52,116 nucleotides of DNA, taken from positions 1 through 52,116 of IMG/VR virus record IMGVR_UViG_3300027704_000032; one strand, 5' to 3'. A model generated the notes under the pieces. It was given only the letters and a program-made list of their open reading frames with translations. It was not told the DNA's origin and searched no databases. This DNA comes from a virus. This document shows, piece by piece, positions 32,251 to 41,513 of this stretch. Within the stretch, counting starts at the first letter, position 1; the number at the start of each line of letters is the position of its first letter. Position numbers and translations under genes: made by a program.

Positions 32251-33655
32251 TGTAGAAAAGGCTCAACGGGAGATTCTCTTTGAGCCTAACCCAGGCCCAC
32301 AGACAGACTTCCTTGCCTCTACTGAGCAAGAGGTACTCTATGGTGGATCAGCCGGGGGCGGTAAGTCCTACGCAATGGTAGCTGATCCAGTCCGCTACTT
32401 GAATAACCCTAACGCCCAGATGCTTTTAGTTCGTCGTAGTACAGAGGAACTGAGGGAGCTTATTTCAGTATCTAAACAACTATACCCACGTGCTATCCCC
32501 GGTATTAAGTTTATGGAAAGAGATAAGACTTGGGTAGCTCCTAGTGGTGCTACTCTCTGGATGTCTTATCTTGATCGTGACGATGATGTCATGAGATATC
32601 AAGGACAGGCCTTTAATTGGATTGGCTTTGATGAGCTTACCCAGTGGGCCTCACCTTACCCTTGGAACTATATGAGGTCACGCTTACGTTCTACCTCAAC
32701 CAGTGGACTACCCCTCTATATGAGAGCTACTACTAACCCTGGAGGTCCAGGTCACCAGTGGGTTAAGAAGACTTTTATTGACCCCGGTACACCTAGGAAA
32801 CCTTTCTGGGCTACTGATACTGAAACTGGTGAGACTATTGCTTGGCCTAAAGGTCACTCAAGAGAAGGCCAACCTTTATTTAAAAGAAGATTTATTCCTG
32901 CTACTTTGTTTGACAACCCCTATCTTGCAGATGATGGTATGTATGAAGCTAACCTTTTGTCCCTTCCAGAGCATCAACGAAGACAGTTGCTTGAAGGAGA
33001 TTGGGATGTTAATGAAGGTGCAGCTTTCCCAGAGTTTAATAGAAACATACATGTCATTGAACCCTTCGAGATACCAAACAGTTGGACAAGATTTAGAGCC
33101 GCAGATTACGGATACGGATCTTACAGTGGCATAGTCTGGATTGCAGTTGCACCTGATGAACAACTGATTGTCTATCGTGAGATGTATGTACAGAAAGTTT
33201 TAGCCACAGATCTAGCTGATATGATACTGGAAGTAGAGTCTGAAGAAAAGATACGTTACGGTGTACTCGACAGTTCTTTGTGGCACAAACGTGGTGACAC
33301 TGGACCCTCTCTAGCAGAGCAAATGATTGTTAAAGGATGCCGATGGAGACCTGCAGATAGATCTAAAGGTTCTCGTGTATCAGGTAAAAATGAAATACAT
33401 AGGCGACTACAAGTCGATGACTTCACAGAAGAACCTAGGTTAGTTATCTTTAATAACTGTAGGAATTTAATTTCACAACTCCCATCTATACCATTAGATA
33501 AAAACAACCCTGAAGATGTAGACACTCACGCAGAAGATCACCTCTATGACGCACTACGTTACGGTGTAATGACACGACCAAGAAGTAGTTTATTTGATTA
33601 TAACCCAGCTTCAAACACAGGGTTCCAAGCAAGTGATCCTAATTTCGGTTACTAA
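32093..33655 (+). CDS. terL: Terminase large subunit
   Basis: A DNA-packaging motor of up to 520 residues. The ATPase domain has Walker A GGSAGGGKS starting at residue 84 and Walker B FNWIGFDELTQ. The nuclease domain has AADYGYGSYSGIVW and the C-terminal HAEDHLYDALRY. No ATG precedes Walker A, so translation starts at TTG 32093 (AGAGGG upstream) or TTG 32192 (poor ribosome site). Either start lies inside the preceding gene. The N-terminal extension is Lys/Gln/Ser-rich. The next gene encodes the portal. Confidence 0.93.
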   Translation: MSKNVRQQLQSNASTPKNIKKQLKKPKSLKATALAKDSQSEKVPAQVKPAPIDVEKAQREILFEPNPGPQTDFLASTEQEVLYGGSAGGGKSYAMVADPVRYLNNPNAQMLLVRRSTEELRELISVSKQLYPRAIPGIKFMERDKTWVAPSGATLWMSYLDRDDDVMRYQGQAFNWIGFDELTQWASPYPWNYMRSRLRSTSTSGLPLYMRATTNPGGPGHQWVKKTFIDPGTPRKPFWATDTETGETIAWPKGHSREGQPLFKRRFIPATLFDNPYLADDGMYEANLLSLPEHQRRQLLEGDWDVNEGAAFPEFNRNIHVIEPFEIPNSWTRFRAADYGYGSYSGIVWIAVAPDEQLIVYREMYVQKVLATDLADMILEVESEEKIRYGVLDSSLWHKRGDTGPSLAEQMIVKGCRWRPADRSKGSRVSGKNEIHRRLQVDDFTEEPRLVIFNNCRNLISQLPSIPLDKNNPEDVDTHAEDHLYDALRYGVMTRPRSSLFDYNPASNTGFQASDPNFGY

Positions 33656-33664
33656 GGAAAAATC

Positions 33665-35794
33665 ATGGCAGAAGAAGACAACAACTTTACCAGCGACGAA
33701 ATGTATATGGATGACATAGAGTCTTCTCATATTGAAGACCGTGGTGATCCAGAGGATTACAATGACCCGACTGTTGGTAACATTGTAGGATTCGTTGAAC
33801 AGAAGTTCTCTAAAGCTGACACTGCACGTCACTCTGATGAGCAACGCTGGATTAAAGCATACAGAAACTATCGTGGTATCTATGGGCCAGATGTTCAGTT
33901 TACTAGTACTGAAAAGTCTAATATCTTTGTTAAGGTTACAAAGACTAAAGTACTTGCAGCTTATGGACAGATCACTGACGTACTGTTTGGCGGCAATAAG
34001 TTTCCTATCACTATTGACCCCACAACACTTCCAGAAGGTGTGTCTGAGTCTGTTCACTTTGATAGCAACCCACAGGTTGATCAGATGAGTAAGCAAGCTG
34101 GTGATGATGAGCTTCAGAAACTCATGCCCGGTGAAACCCTTGTAGACTTTAAAGAAAGAGTCGGAGGTATGCAGGGTAAGCTTTCTCCTGTAGAAGATAA
34201 ACTCAAAGAAGGTCCAGGTACTACACCTACAGCCATTACCTCTCACCCTGCAATGGTTGCAGCTAAGAAGATGGAAAAGAAAATACATGACCAGCTAGAA
34301 GAGTCCAACGCCAATAAGCAACTACGTACAGCTGCTTTTGAATGCGCACTCTTTGGTACTGGTATTATGAAAGGTCCATTTGCTCTTGATAAAGAGTATC
34401 CAAACTGGGATGAAAACGGTGACTACAATCCAACCATTAAAACTGTGCCACAAACCTCTAGTGTTTCTATCTGGAACTTGTACCCTGACCCTGATGCTTC
34501 TAATATGGAAGAAGCTTCCTATATAATTGAACGTCATAAGATGTCTCGCAGCCAGCTACGTGCTTTGAAGCGTAGACCTTTCTTCCGTGAGAATGCTGTA
34601 GATGCTGCTATTGACATGGGTGAGTCCTACACTAAAGAGTGGTGGGAACAAGTCATGGAAGATGCAGGTCAGGAAACTAAATCAGAACGGTATCAAGTAC
34701 TAGAGTTCTGGGGATATGTAGATACTTCTATGTTAGAAGATCATGACATTGATATTCCTAAAGAGTTAAAAGATGCAGAAGAAGTAAGCGTTAATATCTG
34801 GATCTGTAATGGACAAGTACTCCGTCTTGTAATGAATCCGTTTACTCCTTCATACTTACCTTACTATGCAGTACCCTTCGAGGTCAATCCTTACAGCTTC
34901 TTTGGTGTAGGTATTGCTGAGAACATGGACGACACACAGACCCTGATGAACGGCTTCATGCGTATGAGTGTAGACAATGCTGCACTGTCAGGTAACTTGC
35001 TCATTGAGATTGATGAGACTAACTTAGTACCGGGACAGGATCTATCTGTGTACCCCGGCAAAGTCTTTAGGCGTCAAGGGGGTGCTCCTGGTCAGAGTAT
35101 CTTCGGAACTAAGTTCCCCAACGTATCTAATGAGAACATGCAGATGTTTGACAAAGCACGTCAACTCTCTGATGAGTCTACAGGCTTAGCATCATTCTCC
35201 CACGGACAGACAGGTGTATCTGGAGTAGGTAGAACTGCATCAGGTATCTCAATGCTTATGTCAGCTGCTAATGGTAGCATCAGGACTGTAGTTAAAAACG
35301 TAGATGATTATCTACTAGGTCCACTGGGTAAAGCTTTCTTTAGCTTTAATATGCAGTTTGACTTCGACCCAGAGATCAAAGGTGACTTGGAAGTTAAAGC
35401 ACAAGGTACTGAAAGCCTGATGGCTAACGAAGTACGTAGTCAAAGACTTATGCAGTTTCTTGGTGTCGTTAGTAACCCAGCCCTTGCACCTTTTGCAAAA
35501 ATGGATTATATTGTTCGTGAGATTGCAAAAAGCATGGACCTTGATCCTGACAAAGTTGCAAACTCTCTGGGTGATGCTGCTGTACAAGCAGAGATCCTCA
35601 AGAAATTCCAAGAAGCTAATCCACCACCAGCACCACCTCCAGGTGCACCTGCACCTCAGGGAGGCCCACAGGGTGCTCCAGCAGGGGTACAAGTACAAGA
35701 CACCACTGGAAGTGGTGGAGGTCAGATAGGTACAGGTACAGCCCCAACTCCAGGTGAGCAAGGTTTCTCAGCTAATACAGGTCCAGTTCAATAA
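33665..35794 (+). CDS. Portal (head-tail connector) protein
   Basis: A 709-residue podovirus portal that forms the dodecameric DNA channel. The acidic N-terminus is followed by the typical helical opening (EQRWIKAYRNYRGIYG), a long wing and stem region (FFGVGIAENMDDTQTLMNGF) and the ATGLASFSHGQ-like loop (STGLASFSHGQTGVSGVGRT). The last 70 residues are Pro/Gly/Ala-rich and probably disordered. It directly follows terL and overlaps the next start by one base. Confidence 0.92.
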   Translation: MAEEDNNFTSDEMYMDDIESSHIEDRGDPEDYNDPTVGNIVGFVEQKFSKADTARHSDEQRWIKAYRNYRGIYGPDVQFTSTEKSNIFVKVTKTKVLAAYGQITDVLFGGNKFPITIDPTTLPEGVSESVHFDSNPQVDQMSKQAGDDELQKLMPGETLVDFKERVGGMQGKLSPVEDKLKEGPGTTPTAITSHPAMVAAKKMEKKIHDQLEESNANKQLRTAAFECALFGTGIMKGPFALDKEYPNWDENGDYNPTIKTVPQTSSVSIWNLYPDPDASNMEEASYIIERHKMSRSQLRALKRRPFFRENAVDAAIDMGESYTKEWWEQVMEDAGQETKSERYQVLEFWGYVDTSMLEDHDIDIPKELKDAEEVSVNIWICNGQVLRLVMNPFTPSYLPYYAVPFEVNPYSFFGVGIAENMDDTQTLMNGFMRMSVDNAALSGNLLIEIDETNLVPGQDLSVYPGKVFRRQGGAPGQSIFGTKFPNVSNENMQMFDKARQLSDESTGLASFSHGQTGVSGVGRTASGISMLMSAANGSIRTVVKNVDDYLLGPLGKAFFSFNMQFDFDPEIKGDLEVKAQGTESLMANEVRSQRLMQFLGVVSNPALAPFAKMDYIVREIAKSMDLDPDKVANSLGDAAVQAEILKKFQEANPPPAPPPGAPAPQGGPQGAPAGVQVQDTTGSGGGQIGTGTAPTPGEQGFSANTGPVQ

Positions 35795-35991
35795 TGCATA
35801 ATCTTAAACCTATGGTAAATGATAGACCTATGTGGGAATCTTTTCTTGCAGAGTTACAAGAACGTCTCAATGATGTACATAGACAAATGGAACAAGCTCA
35901 TACTCCCGAAGATCTATTTCGTTTGCAAGGCCAAGCAGCCTGCCTAAACAAGTTTAAATTCTTGAGGGATAAAGTTAATGGCGGAAACTAA
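35794..35991 (+). CDS. Small conserved head protein
   Basis: A 65-residue helical protein beginning MHNLKPMVNDRPMWESFLAE with a second helix LFRLQGQAACLNKFKFLRDK. I recognise it as a conserved small protein between portal and scaffold genes in marine podoviruses. Function unknown; a minor assembly factor is likely. It overlaps the following giant gene by 14 bases. Confidence 0.75.
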   Translation: MHNLKPMVNDRPMWESFLAELQERLNDVHRQMEQAHTPEDLFRLQGQAACLNKFKFLRDKVNGGN

Positions 35992-38900
35992 AAAATCTCT
36001 ACGTCCCAAAGCTAGACCTAAAGGATTAGGTTTAAGTTCTACTCGTCCTCGTTCACGCCCATTGTCTGATGAAGAGGGTATGGCAAAGCAAGAAGCTGCT
36101 GCAGTTAAACAAGCACAGTCCTTAGACCAAGTACGAGAGTTTGGTAACCTAGAGTTTAGAGCTGACATGGACAAACAGCTTAAGTGGAATCCCCTAGCTA
36201 GGTTGGGTTTTGAACCAGATCAATCTGTTGTTGCAAGGCCAGCTTACAATAGCCCAGAGATGTACGAGGGTATGAGGTACCCATACCGTGCTGAACAAGA
36301 GTACATTGATGACACTCTTAGCAGGGCGACTAGTGGCTCAGTTTATGCAGATATAGCAGGAAGAGTTAAGCCAGGTTTCGTTATAGTAAATTCTAACACA
36401 GCCAAAAACCCAATATGGTCCCATGAGTACACCCACGGTGGTTTAGAAAAAATAATAGAATACCTAAACGAAGATAAAGAGTACTTTAAAGAAAAGTACG
36501 GAACAGATACAGTTAAACTTTTAGAAAAAATTGAAGTTGATACAAATACAGAGAAAGGACCAAATGAAAAACTGACTGAGATGTTGGATGATATTTCTAA
36601 AGATGCTGACGTAGACATAAGTGGTAACGTAATACCTGCTGCTGGAACTGGCTTGGGTACTATGGATAAGACAAGGTCTGCTGTATCAGACCACGAAGCA
36701 AGTACAGACCGAGTTCAACTAAGAAGAAATCTAGAAGAAGGCAGGGTAAATGATGCCGATATGAGTACTAGAGTATTCTTCGAACAGAACCTACCAGGGT
36801 ATGCTGGCATTTTTAAAGCTGCTGAAGACATGCTTGAAAAACAAGGTGAACCATTACCTTCTAAGAAAAGAGGTTGGGGGGAACAGAAGGCTAACAAATG
36901 GTTATCGGGTGAAGGGTTTTTCAATGAGGGTGGTGATGTAGCCACTCAAACAGAAGAAGCCTTAGGCTGGACTGCTGAGGGTAAGAAGTTTGCCGAAGCT
37001 AATCCAGTTAATATAAAAGCTCCTGAAGGATTGTCTATTAAAAATGTTCCTGCATTTGACAGGCCAATGAGTGCTGGTCCTAAAGACAAGTGGACCGGCA
37101 GACAAGATGAGCTAGGTAACCGTGAGTATAAATCACAGTTAGATGGCTCAACTTATTTTATTAAACCTGACGCTGATCAACGTACAGAACTAGAAAAAAT
37201 ACAGCAGGATATTATTCCAGCAGTTACAAAGTATTTAGAGAACCCAACCGCACCATCAAAAGAACAAACGATAGAGTTTTTAAAAACTGCTGCAGGAGAT
37301 GCTTGGGAAACAATCAGCATTCCTGGTGATCTTGTGTCTGGAGATAAAACTCTTGGTGACATTACATTGGGCGATGTCTTTGAAATAGGTGGTAGTGCTG
37401 CTGTTGCTTCTCTTCCTATGAGTGTACCAGAGGGTTCTATGAGAACTTTTGGTGGTTCTAATCCACCTACTTATGAGCCACGTTCCGAGCCTTTAGATTC
37501 GTATAGCGGAGACGGTCTCTCACAAGAAAATCTAGATCTTTTTAATACGAACTTTATAATGTTTCGTGAACCTATTATAAAGTTTGCCGAGACTGTAGAC
37601 ATACCTAAGAAAGGTCTTCTAGGTTCTGAGTTTCTTACTCTAATCAAAAAGAACAACTCCATACCTGAGACTTCTCTGCAAGAGGGTATCATAGAACCTA
37701 AAAAGAGATATACTAAAAACGAACTTTTAGAAGCCATAGGCCCAGAAGAATATAGAAGTGGCACTTTTAAATCTGTTGCAAACATTGCACCGGACAAACC
37801 AAAACAATTCGAAGCATTTCAAAGACAGGGAAGAGATGCTGGATTTGAAGGTGGACGAGAACTACAGTATTTTGACATACCTATAGATACTAGTATTGGC
37901 TTTCCAGGTAAAAAATTTAAAGCCAACGAGCAACATTACAATAGTGATACGCTTGTGCACGTAAGAGGTTCTATTATTAACCCTCAAGATGGCGGTTTTG
38001 AGAACACAGATTTTTTGAAGGTTATCGGGGGAGAAGACTATCTTCTTGTAGAGGAGATTCAATCTGACCTTTTAACTAAGGGTTTCGTAAGACCTAAAAA
38101 TAAATTTGATGCAGATTTTTCAAATGCTACTGATGACTTCAGTCGATTTAAAATGGTGTCATATGGAGAAGCTTTTGGTTCTATAGATAAAGAAATTAAA
38201 AGTGTAGTTAAAGAACTTGAAATTGATGTCGGTAAGAAAACTACAGATTTAATATACTCTATACTAGATCGTCCTTTTTCAAGGACTCATACCCCTAAAG
38301 AAACTACTGCCTTGCTGAATTACCACGAGTTAATACAAAAAAAATTAACTGATAAAAAAATAGATAACGAAATAGGTACTTTAGAACTAGACAGTATTTA
38401 TCAAGCGTACCTAACAAATAAAAAGATCTCTGATACCTATTCAAACCCTAACGATATTGGCCTCCCCCCAATAAGAAAAAATAAACAGGCCGTAGACGAA
38501 GCTTTAAAAATACTTATAGCTAAAGCAGCGCAGTCTGATGTAACTAAGATAGTCATACCCCCAGCTGAAAGAATTGCATTAGCAAGAGGTAGGAAGTTAC
38601 AAGAAGAAAAAGGTGACCGATTTTACAGGACGTATGTTACTGATCTTCAAAAATCTTTAAGTGAGCTTCAGGACAATTACCCTGTTAAAATATATAGAGA
38701 AGAGTTACCATACAAAAGACATGAAGACTTTGTAGGTTTTGTATCAGAAGAAATAGTAGATGAACCGGGTTTTGAAAAAACTCGTGTAAACACCAGTACA
38801 AGTAAAATAGGTACAATAATTGATATTACAGAACTAGTAGATAAATACAAAGTAGAAAAACCAAGACAGTTTGCCCAAGGAGGCGTAGTAGAAGACATGA

Positions 38901-40249
38901 ATAGACAAATGGAAATGTTCGCAGTAGGTGGACTTAGCGACGATGGCATGACCCGTGACCCAGTGTCAGGTAATGATATTCCCCCAGGTTCTATGGCAGA
39001 AGAAGTACGGGACGATATCCCAGCACAACTCTCTGAGGGTGAGTATGTCGTACCTGCTGATGTTGTACGTTTCTTTGGTGTAAAATACTTTGAAGATCTA
39101 CGCATGGAAGCTAAAATGGGCTTGTCAAACATGGAAGCTAATGGTAGAATAGGTGGTGAACCTGTTCCTTCCGGTGGTCCTATGGCTGGTCCTACTGAAG
39201 GTGCTCTCACTCCAGAAGAGATGGCAGTACTCTCTGACATGGGTATGAACGTAGGTGGATTTGTGCCACAACAACCTCCTGTACAAGCTATTGGTAATGC
39301 TCAGCAAGGTATGGACAGAGGTTATGCCCCAGGTGGTCAAGTTGTTCCTATGCCTGGTCCTACTGAAAGCCTTTCAACAGAAGCAGCAGTTGTTGCCCCT
39401 ACATATAACCAACCACCAAGCTTTAATACAGAAGACTACGGGCTTGGATTTAGTGTCTTTGGACAACCATCTAGTACAGCTACAACGCCTGGTAAATTTA
39501 CTACAGTTACTTTGTATGGCCCTAATAAAGAAGTAATGACACTTACTTTACCAACCCAACAGGCTGAGTACGATGGGCTTATTTCTGAAGGTTACACTAC
39601 ACAACCACCAGGTACAGTTGCAAATATTGAAAAGGACAACAGTCCTCCTATTATTCCTACAAATAGTGATACAGGTAAAGGTGGTAAGAAATTTAGCGAG
39701 ATGGATGTAGCTGAAATAACAGAAGCCTACAATGACAACTTAAAAGCACGTACAGTTCTGACAGGAATGTCTTTAGTTAATCCTATCTTTGGTAGTATTG
39801 GTGTGGCAGTAACTAACTATGCACAAAAACAAATTATAACACAAATGAATAAACTAGAAGTTAAAGTCCCTGAAGACAAGGGCTTTCTTTCTAATCTTGG
39901 GGGCACTATCAAAGATATATTTGGTACTGGTGATAAAGATCCGAAAAAATCTGCTGTTAGTACTAGCACTGAAACAGCACCTGCAATATCTCTAAGACCT
40001 AAGCCAAGACCCCCAGTGCTTGAGGAATCTGACGATGGTAAGCCTGCAGACTTTGGGGGTACGGTAGAGGCCGCTGAAATTTCTGCTGCAGCAAAAGCAT
40101 CTAAGACTCCTGAAAATCTACAAAAAGTAAAGGCCAAAAGTGAAGCTGCTTACAAAGCTGCAACGAGTACTAAAAAAGAATTAGATTCTACATATGGAAG
40201 TGGGTTAAATAAAGGCGGCTTGATGAAAAAAAAGAAAAAGAAGAAGTAA
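35978..40249 (+). CDS. Large polyvalent virion protein with HExxH motif
   Basis: A 1423-residue multidomain protein between portal and scaffold. Residues ~1-30 are basic with SLRPKARP. Around residue 149 WSHEYTHGG gives an HExxH zinc-protease motif (His149, Glu150, His153). A middle domain contains YLLVEEIQSDLLTKGF, a block I recall from phage polyvalent proteins. Around residues 1005-1070 is the DGMTRDPVSGNDIPPGSM / LSEGEYVVPADV block common in marine phage virion proteins. The Pro/Gly-rich remainder ends in SLRPKPRP, KGGLMKK and poly-Lys. It may be an ejected or processing protein; the position is where a prohead protease often lies. Family and activity are unproven. Confidence 0.85.
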   Translation: MAETKKSLRPKARPKGLGLSSTRPRSRPLSDEEGMAKQEAAAVKQAQSLDQVREFGNLEFRADMDKQLKWNPLARLGFEPDQSVVARPAYNSPEMYEGMRYPYRAEQEYIDDTLSRATSGSVYADIAGRVKPGFVIVNSNTAKNPIWSHEYTHGGLEKIIEYLNEDKEYFKEKYGTDTVKLLEKIEVDTNTEKGPNEKLTEMLDDISKDADVDISGNVIPAAGTGLGTMDKTRSAVSDHEASTDRVQLRRNLEEGRVNDADMSTRVFFEQNLPGYAGIFKAAEDMLEKQGEPLPSKKRGWGEQKANKWLSGEGFFNEGGDVATQTEEALGWTAEGKKFAEANPVNIKAPEGLSIKNVPAFDRPMSAGPKDKWTGRQDELGNREYKSQLDGSTYFIKPDADQRTELEKIQQDIIPAVTKYLENPTAPSKEQTIEFLKTAAGDAWETISIPGDLVSGDKTLGDITLGDVFEIGGSAAVASLPMSVPEGSMRTFGGSNPPTYEPRSEPLDSYSGDGLSQENLDLFNTNFIMFREPIIKFAETVDIPKKGLLGSEFLTLIKKNNSIPETSLQEGIIEPKKRYTKNELLEAIGPEEYRSGTFKSVANIAPDKPKQFEAFQRQGRDAGFEGGRELQYFDIPIDTSIGFPGKKFKANEQHYNSDTLVHVRGSIINPQDGGFENTDFLKVIGGEDYLLVEEIQSDLLTKGFVRPKNKFDADFSNATDDFSRFKMVSYGEAFGSIDKEIKSVVKELEIDVGKKTTDLIYSILDRPFSRTHTPKETTALLNYHELIQKKLTDKKIDNEIGTLELDSIYQAYLTNKKISDTYSNPNDIGLPPIRKNKQAVDEALKILIAKAAQSDVTKIVIPPAERIALARGRKLQEEKGDRFYRTYVTDLQKSLSELQDNYPVKIYREELPYKRHEDFVGFVSEEIVDEPGFEKTRVNTSTSKIGTIIDITELVDKYKVEKPRQFAQGGVVEDMNRQMEMFAVGGLSDDGMTRDPVSGNDIPPGSMAEEVRDDIPAQLSEGEYVVPADVVRFFGVKYFEDLRMEAKMGLSNMEANGRIGGEPVPSGGPMAGPTEGALTPEEMAVLSDMGMNVGGFVPQQPPVQAIGNAQQGMDRGYAPGGQVVPMPGPTESLSTEAAVVAPTYNQPPSFNTEDYGLGFSVFGQPSSTATTPGKFTTVTLYGPNKEVMTLTLPTQQAEYDGLISEGYTTQPPGTVANIEKDNSPPIIPTNSDTGKGGKKFSEMDVAEITEAYNDNLKARTVLTGMSLVNPIFGSIGVAVTNYAQKQIITQMNKLEVKVPEDKGFLSNLGGTIKDIFGTGDKDPKKSAVSTSTETAPAISLRPKPRPPVLEESDDGKPADFGGTVEAAEISAAAKASKTPENLQKVKAKSEAAYKAATSTKKELDSTYGSGLNKGGLMKKKKKKK

Positions 40250-40275
40250 CCACTACCATAAAACTATAAGGCTAC

Positions 40276-40291
40276 CCAGCAATAATGCTGG
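40276..40291 (+). other. Hairpin before the scaffold gene
   Basis: CCAGCA (40276-40281) pairs with TGCTGG (40286-40291) around loop ATAA. The downstream sequence is C- and A-rich, so it is not a good terminator; it may be an mRNA processing or stability site 21 bases before the scaffold gene's ATG. Confidence 0.45.
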
Positions 40292-40312
40292 CCCCAACAT
40301 AAGGAAGACAAT

Positions 40313-41227
40313 ATGTCTGAAATGACTCAAGTAGAACCTCAGAAAACAGCTGGCTTTGTAGACCGTGGGTTTAACCACTCTAAACGTAAAGCTCAGATTG
40401 AGAATGAAGAAAAAGAAATTGCTCGTCTTGAAGCTATTCAACGAGGGGAAGAAGAACCCGATGAAGAGCAGGCAGTAGAACCTGAGGATCAAAAAGAAGA
40501 GGTACAGGCTAAACAAGAACCTGAAGAGGATGACTCTAAGCTAGCACCTGAAGAACGTACCTTTAAGAAACGATATGGTGACCTACGGCGTCACATGGAA
40601 ACTAAAGAAAAAGAGTGGGATGATAAGTTTGAATCCCTAAAGAGTACTGCAGAACGTAAGGGTATTGTTCCACCTAAGTCCGATGAGGACATCGAGAAGT
40701 GGGCAAAGGAATACCCCGATGTAGCTGGTATAGTAGAGACTATTGCTGCTAAGAAAGCAAAGGAACTCTTTGATAAAGCTGATGCTAGGCTACAGAAGAT
40801 TGACGAAGCAGAGGCAGATGCTTACCGACTTAGATCAGAGGATGCTATCAGAGAAGCTCACCCTGACTTTGATGATCTTCGTAATGGAGACTCATTTCAT
40901 GACTGGGCAGATGCACAACCTAAGTGGGTTAAGGATGCTCTCTATGAGAACATGGATGATCCAGCTTCAGTTGTTCGTGTCATCGACTTATACAAATCAG
41001 ATAATGGTCTTACTAAAGACCGTAAGAAAGCTACGAGTAAGGCAGCAGCCACTTCGATAGCTAGAGGTTCTAGAACTAAAGTAGACGCTGAAGGATCTTC
41101 CCAGCAGATTAAAGAGTCTGATGTGGCAAAAATGTCTGCTTCTGAGTTCGAAAAACGTGAAGAAGCTATCACAGACGCCATGCGTAATGGAAAATTTGTC
41201 TATGATATTACGGGTTCTGCACGATAA
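40313..41227 (+). CDS. Capsid assembly scaffolding protein
   Basis: A 304-residue, highly charged, helical protein with an acidic Glu/Gln-rich segment (residues 30-75), long coiled-coil-like helices and a basic C-terminal region (KDRKKATSKAAATSIARGSR) that would contact the coat protein. Composition, size and position before the major capsid gene are those of T7 gp9-type scaffolds. It should guide prohead assembly and leave before DNA fills the head. Confidence 0.85.
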   Translation: MSEMTQVEPQKTAGFVDRGFNHSKRKAQIENEEKEIARLEAIQRGEEEPDEEQAVEPEDQKEEVQAKQEPEEDDSKLAPEERTFKKRYGDLRRHMETKEKEWDDKFESLKSTAERKGIVPPKSDEDIEKWAKEYPDVAGIVETIAAKKAKELFDKADARLQKIDEAEADAYRLRSEDAIREAHPDFDDLRNGDSFHDWADAQPKWVKDALYENMDDPASVVRVIDLYKSDNGLTKDRKKATSKAAATSIARGSRTKVDAEGSSQQIKESDVAKMSASEFEKREEAITDAMRNGKFVYDITGSAR

Positions 41228-41231
41228 CCTG

Positions 41232-41259
41232 TTGACATCAGTCATGTCATCAGTATAAC
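41232..41259 (+). promoter_or_regulatory. Major capsid gene promoter
   Basis: TTGACA (41232-41237), 16 bases, TATAAC (41254-41259), five bases after the scaffold stop. It shares TTGACMTCA, the spacer length and GTATAACTAG with the promoter at 26682-26709, so both may be read by the same holoenzyme at the same time of infection. Confidence 0.7.
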
Positions 41260-41513
41260 TAGAGGTCAAGTGTGGGCCTTCTACATAGAACTACCCCACC
41301 TTTATACTTTCCTTCACATTAAAAAGCTAAAACATCGGAAGACTTACCTGTCAAAGTATAGGCCCAGTTTTACGTGATCGGCCAAATCACGTTTGTCTGC
41401 ACCCTAGAAACACTTCAGCCTCTTCGTCTTGTACAGCTTCTTTGAGTTAGGGTGTATACCTTACACTCGTATACATCTTTGAATCATAAGCCAAACATTC
41501 TAGGAGAATTACA
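41260..41513 (+). promoter_or_regulatory. Long structured 5' leader of the major capsid gene
   Basis: About 250 bases without a gene between promoter and capsid ATG. TGGGCC (41273-41278) and TATACTTT (41303-41310) can pair with the contiguous AAAGTATA (41353-41360) and GGCCCA (41361-41366). A second hairpin, ACGTGAT-CGGCCAA-ATCACGT, spans 41372-41392. CACCCTA near 41400 can pair with TAGGGTG near 41450. The leader ends with a strong AGGAG. It probably stabilises the abundant capsid mRNA or controls its translation. Confidence 0.6.
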
